A stretch of DNA of 64,000 nt from CAYZUC01 sp964481705 (GTDB taxonomy: Bacteria; Bacillota; Clostridia; Lachnospirales; Lachnospiraceae). How positions within the stretch are numbered: position 1 is the first letter of the stretch; every line of letters starts with the position of its first letter. Both the position numbers and the translations under genes were made by a program. The DNA lies in NCBI GenBank assembly GCA_964481705.1, contig CAYZUC010000001.1:10583-74582 (forward strand), written 5' to 3'. This document shows positions 26,818 through 36,123 of the stretch, piece by piece. The notes beneath the pieces are model-generated. The model saw only the letters and a list, made by a program, of their open reading frames with translations. It ran no database searches and had not been told where the DNA came from.

Positions 26818-27954
26818 TTATACCAAATTTCCTTCATTAGTACAAGTAAAGGGATTTTCTGATGTAATCAGCGTCAGCAGTACAAAAAATATCAATAAAT
26901 AAGGTGGTACAATAAAGAAATTCTCAAAAAAGGATGTAAAAAGAATTGCATACACTCCTGAAAAAGCGATTCTCTGTAAAAGTGATATCTCACCCTTTAA
27001 AGAGCATGCAAGCAGCCTGCGTATAAGCAGCCAGAGAACAGCCGTAAATACCACAATTCCATGAACCACAAGAATATCAAATAATCCATTATGAACCTCA
27101 AACAGGAAGAAGCTCTTCATCTCATAAGCAGAACCAATACCTGTCACGGGACTCTGTAAAAAAGCAGTCCACAGCTCTTTCCAGATTTCTTCTCTACCAG
27201 AGAAAATATCTTTATACAAAATAACAAGATTCATCCCCAGCCTGCCTAATATGGTATAGAGATAAGTAAACAAAACACTTCCTATCGTCATCAGGAAAGC
27301 AAGCACTGGAATTGTCCACTTCCTTCGGTTCATCCATGGTGTTAAGAGATAAAGCACTCCAAATACCAGAATACCGGCAATGGCACATCTGGCATGATAC
27401 AATATCATAAAGAGCAATCCCGTCATGTATAATAGAAATTGGACAGAACACAAGTATTTTTGTTTTCCTTCCTCTTTGTAATGCTCAAATAACAGCAATC
27501 CAAGAATCGTAATAATCAAAAAAACCAAACCTACCATATTATGATTATATTCCAGCTTCACAAGCCCAAACCATGGCAGAAAAGACAGCCCACCACACAG
27601 AGTCAGCGCAAAAAACTGCTGTTTTGTAAACTTGACCTTATTGGAGAGATAAAGCACGAACATCAGATTCACAACCGTCAGTATCGCTCCCTTATGTGAT
27701 TGAATCAAAAACAAAAACAGAAGTGCAAGCACATCTGTGATGCACATAATAAAAAACTCCACATCCCGCTTCTTCCAAATACTTTTCATATCCGTATATG
27801 CGATAAATAATGCAAAAAGCGCAGCAAACGCCAGGAGAGATGCATATCGATTCGTCATACTGTAGAGTTTCTGTGTTAGAAAGCTGGTCGCAAAAAGAAG
27901 AGCGACTACTGATACAAAAACTCGGTTTGCAATCAGACATTTTTTACTGCTCAT
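26818..27954 (-). CDS. O-antigen polymerase/ligase-like membrane protein (second Wzy candidate)
   Basis: 378 aa with about ten hydrophobic helices. The conserved extracytoplasmic stretch YKDIFSGREEIWKELWTAF, GIGSAYEM and VHNGLFDILVVHG matches the Wzy_C/ligase loop, where SGR and HN are typical. It is clearly homologous to the protein at 29343-30509 (SGREKIWMEVWNMW, NIHNAMYDILAVHG), so the two are paralogues flanking a flippase. Overlaps the flippase stop by 11 nt. Expected to polymerise or transfer lipid-linked glycan outside the membrane. Confidence 0.82.
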   Translation of the reverse strand: MSSKKCLIANRVFVSVVALLFATSFLTQKLYSMTNRYASLLAFAALFALFIAYTDMKSIWKKRDVEFFIMCITDVLALLFLFLIQSHKGAILTVVNLMFVLYLSNKVKFTKQQFFALTLCGGLSFLPWFGLVKLEYNHNMVGLVFLIITILGLLLFEHYKEEGKQKYLCSVQFLLYMTGLLFMILYHARCAIAGILVFGVLYLLTPWMNRRKWTIPVLAFLMTIGSVLFTYLYTILGRLGMNLVILYKDIFSGREEIWKELWTAFLQSPVTGIGSAYEMKSFFLFEVHNGLFDILVVHGIVVFTAVLWLLIRRLLACSLKGEISLLQRIAFSGVYAILFTSFFENFFIVPPYLLIFFVLLTLITSENPFTCTNEGNLV

Positions 27955-29356
27955 TCTTACGAAGCCCCTTTCTGATTATTTTTACCATTTCTCTTCCATA
28001 CATACAAAAAAGCAGGCAAAAAGCAATTCCATTTATGAGCCAGTCAAATGGCAGACTCATACTCATGACCACCATCTGTAGAACCAGGATACCATAAGCA
28101 ATCACGTCCCTCTTCCAGGTAATCTGCAGCCTCACATGCTTCTGAACCTTTAAAAAGGCAATAAAATACATGACAAAATACGAAATCATTGTGGCAATAG
28201 CGGCTCCCTCGGCTCCTATCAATCGAATACCGAAATAATTCAATACAATATTTACAACTGCGCCAACCATGGTAGCAATTCCCATGCTTTTTCCATCTTT
28301 ATATGCCAGACAGATGGAGCCCAAAAATCCTGTCAACGCGCCAAATACTACAGATATCACAAGTGGAGGCACCAGAATCCATGCCTGATAAAAATCTTTT
28401 GCAAATAAAAACCACGCTACAAAACGTACGGCAAAAATCAGAAACGAACAGATCACAGTCATGAATGCCTGATAGGTACGATACATGGTAGAAAAAAACT
28501 GAGCACTGTCTTCCTCTTTATAGCTCTTTGTTGCAGACATCTGCCATGCTTGTGCAAAAATTCTCTGAAATACATTCATAATCGCAGGTATTTTATAGGC
28601 AACCCCATAAAGTCCATTCACTGCCGTACCACACATGGCTAAGACAAAATAACGATCCATGGCGTTATTCACCCAACTGGAGGTAGAATACAACAGCATG
28701 GATTTTCCATAATGAAACATTTCCTTTTCCAGCTGCGGATTACGTCTTGCCTGTGCAGTCTTTCGAAATCCACCTATCATCGAAAACATCAGAAGTCCCG
28801 CTCCCGCAAAGCTGATCATTTGCGAATAGAGATAGCCATAAAGTCCAATTCGCAGCACGAGAAGAAAATACAGGTTACTTAAGATAACAAGAAGCGTACA
28901 GGATACACTTCCGGTAATCATGATCTTTACCTTTTCCGTTCCCTGACAGTAGAGAATCATAAACTCATAAAAGGAATTGCAGATAAATAATCCCAGAAAG
29001 AGAACCGCAAAGACACGGAGTTCCTCCTGTGGCAGAAGAAAAGCTGCTGCCATGCATACGACACCAACCACAGCGATACTCCGCCCGACATACTTCAAAC
29101 CAATCCTTAGGATATTGTCCTGCTGTCCTTCTTCTTCGAGTCCAAATCGAAGTGCTGCCTCTCCAATATTCATGGTCAGCAAAGGAACTGTCAGTAATAA
29201 TGTTGCCTGCATAACATCTGCAATTCCATACTCTGACAAACTGAGCACATTCGTATAAAAGGGAACCAGCAGCATGACCAAAATCTTGGACACAAAATTG
29301 CTGATGGTGAACAATGCCATATTCCCAAAGAGATAACTGTACTTACCTTTTTTCAT
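27944..29356 (-). CDS. Wzx-type oligosaccharide flippase (second copy)
   Basis: 470 aa polytopic MOP-superfamily protein; it opens YLFGNMALFTISNFVSKILVMLLVPFYTNVLS, the standard Wzx first helix, and has about 12-14 helices. It is placed between two polymerase-like paralogues, with 11-14 nt overlaps on both sides, so the three genes form a tight export unit. It differs substantially in sequence from the flippase at 8155-9573, which argues for separate origins rather than recent duplication. Confidence 0.9.
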   Translation of the reverse strand: MKKGKYSYLFGNMALFTISNFVSKILVMLLVPFYTNVLSLSEYGIADVMQATLLLTVPLLTMNIGEAALRFGLEEEGQQDNILRIGLKYVGRSIAVVGVVCMAAAFLLPQEELRVFAVLFLGLFICNSFYEFMILYCQGTEKVKIMITGSVSCTLLVILSNLYFLLVLRIGLYGYLYSQMISFAGAGLLMFSMIGGFRKTAQARRNPQLEKEMFHYGKSMLLYSTSSWVNNAMDRYFVLAMCGTAVNGLYGVAYKIPAIMNVFQRIFAQAWQMSATKSYKEEDSAQFFSTMYRTYQAFMTVICSFLIFAVRFVAWFLFAKDFYQAWILVPPLVISVVFGALTGFLGSICLAYKDGKSMGIATMVGAVVNIVLNYFGIRLIGAEGAAIATMISYFVMYFIAFLKVQKHVRLQITWKRDVIAYGILVLQMVVMSMSLPFDWLINGIAFCLLFCMYGREMVKIIRKGLRKNEQ

Positions 29357-30509
29357 CTACTATTTCCCTCTCAGCAAATATGATGGCAAGCAGGAAAATC
29401 AAGACGGGAGAATAATTTGCCCACATAAGATCCATATCAATAAAGGATTCCAGAAAGATAGCAAACAAAGCAGAACCTGCCAGTCTTCCGTAACGATTTT
29501 TGATTAAACTTTTCCCTCCTGCTAACAATCGTCTGATAATCAAAATGACGCTTCCAATAAAGACAGGAAGCCCATGAACAGCCAAGATATCATACATAGC
29601 ATTATGAATATTATATTCGAAGAAGGATTCCAGCTTGTATCCAGAACCAATCCCTGTAAACATATGTTGTTTCCACATATTCCACACTTCCATCCAGATC
29701 TTCTCTCTTCCGGAGAATAAGCTTTTATAGAAGAAGGGCATCTGAAAATTCATTCCTGTCTGCGCCAGTGCTACATAGGAAAAAACAAAGAGTAAGGAAC
29801 CAAGACATACAAAAAAGGACAGAAACGTATAAAGCTTACGATTCTCCCACCATTTCTTCGGAATCACATAATAGAAGAACAAGAACAAGAACAGAGCGAG
29901 AAATGCCCCACGTGCAAGATGCCATAAAACAAGATTCGTGGTACGCAAAATTGCCATAACCAAAAACAGACCATAGATTTCCTTTCGTTCCGTAATCTGA
30001 ACAAGAAAAACCATGGCACAAAACAGGGAGAAAACCGTGACTGTTGCGCCTGTATTCGAATTATAACGAAAGGCCAGGTCATAACAAAACCACACAAAAA
30101 ACACTCCAAAGAAAAAGTACGATAGTACTTTCATCTGGAGTCCCGTAAACCTTACCTCACTACTCATATACCATACCAAAAGGAAATCCGCAAGAATCAG
30201 GATACACCCCTTATGTGAACCAATCAAAAACAGATTCACCACAGCAAGAATCAATATTGCAAGTAAAAGATAGAGATCAAAATCTCTCTTCTTAAGCTTA
30301 TCCCACCATCTCACATTATTAAGAAACAAAATGGTACAGATTACAAATACAATCGATGTGTTGTAAATCTCAGTCACATGATAAAACTTTGGTGACAGCC
30401 ATGTCCCTCCGTAAAAAATCATTAGGAGTACCAAAGCCACCCAATTTATGATTTCTTTTCTTTTAACTGGCTCAATATAGTCTGTAATTCCTTTGCTCGT
30501 GCTTCCCAT
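29343..30509 (-). CDS. O-antigen polymerase/ligase-like membrane protein (third Wzy candidate)
   Basis: 388 aa, about ten hydrophobic helices, paralogous to 26818-27954: both share YKSLFSGRE/YKDIFSGRE, an IW-x-E-x-W segment, TGIGSGYK/TGIGSAYE and an IHN/VHN-x3-DIL-x-VHG block. The start at 30509 has AAGGAG eight nt upstream, although it lies 64 nt inside the 3' end of the upstream glycosyltransferase gene; a start nearer that gene's stop would cut into the first helix. Confidence 0.82.
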   Translation of the reverse strand: MGSTSKGITDYIEPVKRKEIINWVALVLLMIFYGGTWLSPKFYHVTEIYNTSIVFVICTILFLNNVRWWDKLKKRDFDLYLLLAILILAVVNLFLIGSHKGCILILADFLLVWYMSSEVRFTGLQMKVLSYFFFGVFFVWFCYDLAFRYNSNTGATVTVFSLFCAMVFLVQITERKEIYGLFLVMAILRTTNLVLWHLARGAFLALFLFLFFYYVIPKKWWENRKLYTFLSFFVCLGSLLFVFSYVALAQTGMNFQMPFFYKSLFSGREKIWMEVWNMWKQHMFTGIGSGYKLESFFEYNIHNAMYDILAVHGLPVFIGSVILIIRRLLAGGKSLIKNRYGRLAGSALFAIFLESFIDMDLMWANYSPVLIFLLAIIFAEREIVDEKR

Positions 30510-31444
30510 GAAGTCGACTCCTTATCTAATTCTACCAATAATCTGGAATGGTTCTCATGCTCCAGCAAATACGCAAGCTTCTCCGCAATCTCCTCCGGAT
30601 CCTCCGGATTCTGAATAACATCGCTCGGTATCATCTCCCGAAAAATGGATATGGCTCCGACTGCCCTCGATACCAATATATCGCATCCGGATAAGAGTGC
30701 CTCCAGGGGAGCCAGCCCAAATGTCTCAAAGCAGCTATTCTGTACAAAGATAGTGGATGTATGATAGTACCTCCATATCTCTTTTTGTGAGACGAGACCA
30801 ACGTCTTCGACAAATGGATAGGAATGAATTTCCTCCGTATCCTTACCGCTGTCTCCTGCTACGACAAGTCTCAGTCCAAAGCCTCTCTTATTTAGGAGTT
30901 CGATTGCTTTACAAAGGACGCGAATCCTCTTTCTAGGCATCCCTCCTCCTACGGAAAAAATCTGCTTTGGATCTCTGCGGTCAGCGGTTGCTCTTTCACG
31001 CATTCTTCTCCAATCTACTCCATTGGTCAGATGTCCGATTTTCGTAGCGTGCTCCGGATAATACTCCTTCAGCCAATCGCGAAACTGTCTGGAGACACCC
31101 AGAATCAAATCCGCTCCCTGCAGTGTCTTTCGTTCAACATGATTCATGTTCGTATCTACTACATCATTGATCTCGTTTTCATACTCCACGCAGCCATGCA
31201 TAAGATAGCAGGTCGGTTTATGATAAAATGCAGCTATCCGAAGTGCCAGCAGATTCTGGCGTGAATAACCGGATAACACAATAACGTCTGATTTGGGAAC
31301 CCCAAAAACAATCTCAATGGTACGAAATACCTTGTTCCAATGCCTTAGGTATAAGGTGTCAGACGGCAGATTCTTAAGCAAATCCCTCGTCACATTCGCA
31401 GGCCCTGTTCCTGTTGTGTAATCACCGATCAGAAATATTCTCAT
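30446..31444 (-). CDS. Glycosyltransferase family 4
   Basis: 332 aa. IFLIGDYTTGTGPANVTRDLLKNL is the GT4 N-terminus; YLMHGCVEYENEIN, LILGVSRQFRDWL, ILKHL-like linker, IFSVGGGMPRKRIRVLCKAIELL and FVQNSCFETFGLAPLEALLSGCDILVS (E-x7-E) follow. Slightly shorter than its relatives but complete. ATG 31444 has AGGGAG ten nt upstream and lies inside the 3' end of the previous gene. Its own 3' end overlaps the polymerase-like gene by 64 nt. Confidence 0.85.
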   Translation of the reverse strand: MRIFLIGDYTTGTGPANVTRDLLKNLPSDTLYLRHWNKVFRTIEIVFGVPKSDVIVLSGYSRQNLLALRIAAFYHKPTCYLMHGCVEYENEINDVVDTNMNHVERKTLQGADLILGVSRQFRDWLKEYYPEHATKIGHLTNGVDWRRMRERATADRRDPKQIFSVGGGMPRKRIRVLCKAIELLNKRGFGLRLVVAGDSGKDTEEIHSYPFVEDVGLVSQKEIWRYYHTSTIFVQNSCFETFGLAPLEALLSGCDILVSRAVGAISIFREMIPSDVIQNPEDPEEIAEKLAYLLEHENHSRLLVELDKESTSWEARAKELQTILSQLKEKKS

Positions 31445-32231
31445 AAGCTGCGTACTCCCTTTTCCCATCAAACATCCTCTTCACCGCGCGCAACATGCCT
31501 ATTTTTCCATCTTCACCTGGTTCCTCTTGATAAATTTTCCGTTTCCGAATCGCAAATTGCCAGATTAGCAGCCAATACCAATGCCGCGTCATGGCATAAT
31601 AATTTGCACCCCTGTCTCGAAAAAACTTTTCTGTATATCCTGTAAACCATGTGGATTCTGTCTCAATCAGTCCTGCAATCCGAATCGGCACATATCTCAC
31701 GGACAGTCCGCTTCGTAACGCATCATAAAGAAAAATATTCTCTTCCCCCATACCGTACTTTGCTCCGGCACCAAACTCCTCCTGAAAAGACAGCTTTCTG
31801 ATGCTTTCCCTTCGAAATGCAATCTCCGGAGAGAAAATCTTCATAACCGAAAGATAATTCATCTTTTTTGATTTTGAAAAAACCGGCTGATGTCTCTCTT
31901 TTCTCTCAATAAAAAAAACGAGAATATCATCGTCCGGATACTCCTCAAAGGACTGCAAGATCAGTGTCCTGTAATCCTGCACATATTCTACATCATTATC
32001 ACACAATATGCAAACATCCGCACCTGCCCTACGAATGGCTTGATTACGGCTTCTGCTCAATCCTCGCGCTGTAGAGCACACATAGTCTACTACCCGATTA
32101 TCTTCCTTTATTACCTCCTCGGAATCCATATCGCATTGATTGATTACGATCGCATCTCCTGTTATACCGAGTCTGTCAATATAATGGTAATCCTCTAAGT
32201 ACATGGCTGACAGCAATACCTGTAGTGTCAT
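31422..32231 (-). CDS. Glycosyltransferase family 2-like
   Basis: 269 aa. TLQVLLSAMYLEDYHYIDRL is a less usual GT2 start, but ARGLSRSRNQAIRRAGADVCILCDNDVEYVQDYRTLIL is the standard GT2 SxxRNxxI and DXD region (DNDVEY). FGAGAKYGMGEENIFLYDALRSGLSVRYVP resembles the GT2 GxGEDxxL region. Start 32231 has GGAGGAG and ATGA overlap with the preceding gene. Substrate unknown. Confidence 0.82.
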   Translation of the reverse strand: MTLQVLLSAMYLEDYHYIDRLGITGDAIVINQCDMDSEEVIKEDNRVVDYVCSTARGLSRSRNQAIRRAGADVCILCDNDVEYVQDYRTLILQSFEEYPDDDILVFFIERKERHQPVFSKSKKMNYLSVMKIFSPEIAFRRESIRKLSFQEEFGAGAKYGMGEENIFLYDALRSGLSVRYVPIRIAGLIETESTWFTGYTEKFFRDRGANYYAMTRHWYWLLIWQFAIRKRKIYQEEPGEDGKIGMLRAVKRMFDGKREYAAYENISDR

Positions 32232-32977
32232 AATCTCCTCCAAACAGCATGTAACGCATAAAAGCAAAAGCAGTACGCACTATAGAGCGGATTCAGTTTT
32301 TCAACATTTCGATACAAATTCCATACCCGCTTAATGGCAGTCAGCTTATTGGAGGACAACGTCCCATGACTCCTTCTGTAGAGTGTAAGTGCACGATTAA
32401 GTCCATAAGCTGTATAACCGCTTCGTAGTATCTGCCACCAGGTCGCAGTATCCTCGCTTGGTACCTCCGGCATCTGAATCAGACCTATCGGTACCTTGGT
32501 GGTATCAAATAATACCGTACTTGTGAAAATAGTTGTATTCTTAAGTGCCTGACGATAGTCCAGCTTTGAAGGCACCTGAACAATTTTATCGACTCCGATT
32601 CCATCAGAACCTGCAAACTCATATCCGGTAAAGGTAAAACCAGCATGTGTCTCTTCACAGAACTTCAGCTGTCGTTCCAGCTTCTCGGGATCCCATAAAT
32701 CATCAGCATCCAAAAAGGCAAGATATCGTCCTTCTGCTTTCTGTATTCCGGCATTTCTGGCAAACGCGGCGCCATGTGCTTTCTCAAAAGTCACTAAACG
32801 TATCTTATCACACAAAAAGCTTTCCATCCTCGCACGACTGGCATCTGTCGAACCGTCATCTACCAGAATCAACTCCCAATCCTGATACGTTTGGCTCTTA
32901 ATAGACAGAATGGTATCTTCAATATAGGCTTCCGTATTATGAACCGGAATCACAATGCTTACCAGCTTGTCGTTCAT
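32228..32977 (-). CDS. Glycosyltransferase family 2
   Basis: 249 aa compact GT-A enzyme. KLVSIVIPVHNTEAYIEDTILSIKSQTYQDWELILVDDGSTD, then AFARNAGIQKAEGRYLAFLDADDLWDPEKL (DXD as DADD) and an EVPSEDTATWWQIL segment with the putative catalytic acidic pair. It is similar to many 240-250 aa GT2 enzymes next to initiating transferases and may add the second sugar. ATGA overlaps on both sides make it part of a coupled run. Confidence 0.9.
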   Translation of the reverse strand: MNDKLVSIVIPVHNTEAYIEDTILSIKSQTYQDWELILVDDGSTDASRARMESFLCDKIRLVTFEKAHGAAFARNAGIQKAEGRYLAFLDADDLWDPEKLERQLKFCEETHAGFTFTGYEFAGSDGIGVDKIVQVPSKLDYRQALKNTTIFTSTVLFDTTKVPIGLIQMPEVPSEDTATWWQILRSGYTAYGLNRALTLYRRSHGTLSSNKLTAIKRVWNLYRNVEKLNPLYSAYCFCFYALHAVWRRL

Positions 32978-34323
32978 GGTCGGTCATCACCTTCCTTTAC
33001 TCCTTCTGTACTTTCCATGGTAAACAGAATCTTAAAGGTAAGGATCATCAACTTGAGATCCAATCCAATAGAATACTGCTCGATATAATACAAGTCCAGC
33101 TTTAGTTTGTCATATGGAAGCGTATTGTATTTTCCATAGAGCTGAGCATAACCGGTAATTCCGGCACGCACCTTCACGCGGTAGGAAAACTCCGGCATGT
33201 CCTTCATATATTGACGGATAAATTCCGGTCGCTCCGGTCTGGGACCTACAAACGACATATCTCCCTTTAACACATTGAAAAACTGCGGAAGCTCATCAAT
33301 TCGAACCTTGCGTATTACCCTTCCGATCGGTGTAATACGATTATCGTGCTCCTTTGCAAGTACCGGAGCGCCGACTTTCTCAGCATCCACAATCATGCTT
33401 CGGAACTTATAGATTTCAAACTCACGGTTGTTCTTCGTGCACCGAATCTGCTTATATAAAACCGGACCTCGATCATATAGCTTTATCAAAATTGCAGTAA
33501 CCAGCATAATCGGCGAGGTAAGAATAATGAACAGCAGTGATAATACAATATCAATGGTACGTTTGATGATCCGCTCCTCATACTGAAGTGGATTCCCTTC
33601 TGTCAACAGCAATGGAGTATCAAATAGATGTACCGGCTTGGAACCATTCAGAATAATGTCAGAAATCTTTGGCATTACATAGATTCTCTTCGAGTTATCA
33701 TAACAATACTTGAAAATCTGATTCCGGAGTGCCACGGGAAGATCCCATAACATAATCGTGTCATTCTCATTTATTTTCTCATAAATCTTTGTCAGTTCTT
33801 CCTTCGCGCAAATGGAATCACGGATATGGAACTGATCCCGTCTGGTTTTGAGCTTTTCAAGGAAATTCTCCGTGGAGTCTCCCTGATAGACAAGCAACAC
33901 ATCATAGGGACGAAACAGTTTCTGATAAAGACGCCCGGATACATAGATCAGGAATGCTGCAAATAAAATCTGCAAAAGCGTGGTTCCAAACAAGGGAACC
34001 GGAGTAGGAAATTTATAAGAGAGCATCATCATTTCCAGATAAAAGACAAAGTTCGCTCCAATTGTTGTAAAAATCTGCGAAAACATCACTTCACTATTTT
34101 TACGAAATCCTACCAGCAGTCCACCAAATACTCTTCCTAAAATAATCAAAACCAATGCGTACAAAACGAGTACAAACAAGTGACCTCTCAGATACAACTG
34201 TGTCCTGAGATCCTGATTATAATTGTAATGCAGAATCACATATATCATACCGGTCTGAACTGCAACCATCAGGGCTGCAACCGCCAGTACATAAAACCTT
34301 CGATAGGCTTCTCTTCTCTTCAA
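32974..34323 (-). CDS. Initiating polyprenyl-phosphate sugar-1-phosphate transferase (WcaJ/WbaP-like, second large copy)
   Basis: 449 aa. Four or five N-terminal helices in the first 140 residues, a soluble middle, then a C-terminal sugar transferase domain: IIKRTIDIVLSLLFIILTSPI, LYKQIRCTKNNREFE, YKFRSMIVDAEKVGAP, IDELPQFFNVLKGDMSFVGPRPER, AGITGYAQLYGKYNTLPYDK. Paralogous to 3833-5167 along its whole length. The start codon is TTG at 34323 with GAGGTG six nt upstream. It probably begins the repeat unit assembled by the neighbouring transferases. Confidence 0.91.
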   Translation of the reverse strand: MKRREAYRRFYVLAVAALMVAVQTGMIYVILHYNYNQDLRTQLYLRGHLFVLVLYALVLIILGRVFGGLLVGFRKNSEVMFSQIFTTIGANFVFYLEMMMLSYKFPTPVPLFGTTLLQILFAAFLIYVSGRLYQKLFRPYDVLLVYQGDSTENFLEKLKTRRDQFHIRDSICAKEELTKIYEKINENDTIMLWDLPVALRNQIFKYCYDNSKRIYVMPKISDIILNGSKPVHLFDTPLLLTEGNPLQYEERIIKRTIDIVLSLLFIILTSPIMLVTAILIKLYDRGPVLYKQIRCTKNNREFEIYKFRSMIVDAEKVGAPVLAKEHDNRITPIGRVIRKVRIDELPQFFNVLKGDMSFVGPRPERPEFIRQYMKDMPEFSYRVKVRAGITGYAQLYGKYNTLPYDKLKLDLYYIEQYSIGLDLKLMILTFKILFTMESTEGVKEGDDRP

Positions 34324-34333
34324 TGTTCACACC

Positions 34334-35191
34334 TCACGTTTTATCAGCCAGATACAAAAGCAGTTCTCCCGGCAGTCCAAGCAGCAGAGCCCCTTTTGAC
34401 AAAGTGCTCTCCTTCCAGACATTCCTGCCCAAAAGCTTTGCAAAGCGCATATAATGACTGATATATTTCAACCTTCGCACGGAAACAGGCTCCCAGGAAG
34501 CCCGTTGTTCATAATACAAAAACCAACCAGTTGGATTCTCCCTTCGCAGCTTTGCCGCTCCTTCGGTATAACCACCCGTCACGATCTCACAAACCGTCAG
34601 AACCTTAGGCAGGACAATCAGTTGGTATTCTTTATCAATTTTATCATAAATATAGTCTTCTGGCACATATTTTTCCCCCGGAATCTCGGGAAATAAATAT
34701 TTCTTAAGAATTTCGGTACGGAATACAAGTGTTGTTTCACCATGGAAACCGCTGTGATATAGGTTTCCCAGCGTAGAGACCGTAACATCTGGAAACTCCT
34801 CATGAAATAAAGGGGTCTTCTCATCCTCACCTTTATGCGCCACAATCCCTGCATACTCTTTCGCCCTTTTATGTTCCCAGAGTCCCATAATCTCCTCAAC
34901 CGCTGTATCCGTCAAATAATCATCGGAATCCACGCACAAAAAAAGCTCTGTATCACAAAGTCGTACTCCGGTATTATGAGCGCGCATTTTACCGCCATTC
35001 TCACAATACTCATATCGAATCGTAATCTTCTGTTCTTTCTGCCATTCCTGAACAAGTTGTCCTGTTCCATCCGTAGAACCATCATCCACAATCAGCCAGA
35101 CAAATTCATGACATGTCTGACGAAGCAGACTCTCATATACACGAGACAACAATTTTACACGTTCATAGGTTGGTGTGAATATGGTTAACAT
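34334..35191 (-). CDS. Glycosyltransferase family 2
   Basis: 285 aa. MLTIFTPTYERVKLLSRVYESLLRQTCHEFVWLIVDDGSTDGT is the GT2 start; NGGKMRAHNTGVRLCDTELFLCVDSDDYLTD contains the DXD (DSDD). YVPEDYIYDKID looks like the acidic acceptor-side motif. A C-terminal amphipathic or membrane-associated helix (KGALLLGLPGELLLYLA) closes the protein. The ATG at 35191 is the most plausible start (GAGAGG upstream, family motif at residue 3). Confidence 0.88.
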   Translation of the reverse strand: MLTIFTPTYERVKLLSRVYESLLRQTCHEFVWLIVDDGSTDGTGQLVQEWQKEQKITIRYEYCENGGKMRAHNTGVRLCDTELFLCVDSDDYLTDTAVEEIMGLWEHKRAKEYAGIVAHKGEDEKTPLFHEEFPDVTVSTLGNLYHSGFHGETTLVFRTEILKKYLFPEIPGEKYVPEDYIYDKIDKEYQLIVLPKVLTVCEIVTGGYTEGAAKLRRENPTGWFLYYEQRASWEPVSVRRLKYISHYMRFAKLLGRNVWKESTLSKGALLLGLPGELLLYLADKT

Positions 35192-35208
35192 AATATACCT
35201 CTCTTTGC

Positions 35209-36081
35209 CTAATAATTCTCCCATACTTCTGAATAATCAGGCAGAACAAATTCCTTGGGTTCCTTCAAGTCATAATGGTAAACGGAATGATTCTCGGTGG
35301 TTCCTACCAATCGAAGGCCGCATTCTTCCAAATACTCAGTAATCGGACTGAGACTCGATACTACAACATACTCGGTATTCGTCTGATCGAGACCTTTCCG
35401 AAATTCATCTTTACTAATCTCAATATTCAAAGCAACAACTGCCAGAAGTCGGTTTACATAATTGTCCTGTGACAATATCTCTTCCATTGTCATAGTTCCA
35501 CTAACTGCATGTAAATAGGCTTCTCTATCCGCCGCCAGCAATATCGTAGCATCGTACTGTCTCATCAGCATATTAAAATCATACTCAAAGACCACACGCG
35601 GATACTCCACCTTGGAATCCTCATGAATCATTTCCGATACTGTGGGAATCTCGGTCGGCATTTTATAGATATTCGGCGACTTCACATATCCACCTGCATA
35701 TACATAATTGCCGCCTGTCACAAGGATAGCCACCACAGAGACTACCACGAACACCTTTCCCATTCCCTTCCGATACTCGGTCAGTCTTGCAGCTACATAC
35801 GAGACCAGAATCACAACTGGCGGAATCCAGAAAAAGCGATAGTATTCTTTATTTACATCAAAAATACGGTTAATCACAACCGGAAATACAGGATTAAATA
35901 CCGTCAACAGCAGTAATCCCGCGCTGGGAAGAAAAATCAGCTTCTCTCTTTTGCTTCCCTTTCGTATTAAAAACAACAAGGATGCCACATAAAACAAAAA
36001 ATACGCACAGTGCTCCGAATAATACTGCAAACACAACTGCATATAATACAATCCATACTCCGTAACCGATAAAGTTTGCAT
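35209..36081 (-). CDS. Membrane protein, C-terminal half of a DUF6077/GT-C-like protein
   Basis: 290 aa: about four hydrophobic helices (roughly residues 25-125) with NKEYYRFFWIPPVVILVSYVA between them, then a soluble domain ending YVVVSSLSPITEYLEECGLRLVGTTENHSVYHYDL. The same layout is seen in 39385-40056. It starts 42 nt after the stop of 36124-37191 in the same reading frame, separated by TGA and two TAG codons, and has its own AGGAG site. I infer that the two ORFs correspond to one full-length protein of the DUF6077 type, either split by mutation or made as two chains. No catalytic function is shown. Confidence 0.62.
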   Translation of the reverse strand: MQTLSVTEYGLYYMQLCLQYYSEHCAYFLFYVASLLFLIRKGSKREKLIFLPSAGLLLLTVFNPVFPVVINRIFDVNKEYYRFFWIPPVVILVSYVAARLTEYRKGMGKVFVVVSVVAILVTGGNYVYAGGYVKSPNIYKMPTEIPTVSEMIHEDSKVEYPRVVFEYDFNMLMRQYDATILLAADREAYLHAVSGTMTMEEILSQDNYVNRLLAVVALNIEISKDEFRKGLDQTNTEYVVVSSLSPITEYLEECGLRLVGTTENHSVYHYDLKEPKEFVLPDYSEVWENY

Positions 36082-36123
36082 GGCATCTCCTTTCTACTAC
36101 ACTTTATTTTGTGTGAACGAACC

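Noticed and set aside
26141..26902. Long plus-strand ORF (253 codons) opposite the PglF-like gene
   Set aside because: Rich in His, Asn, Thr and Cys without any family motif, and wholly antisense to a well-supported dehydratase. It is a by-product of codon bias on the other strand.
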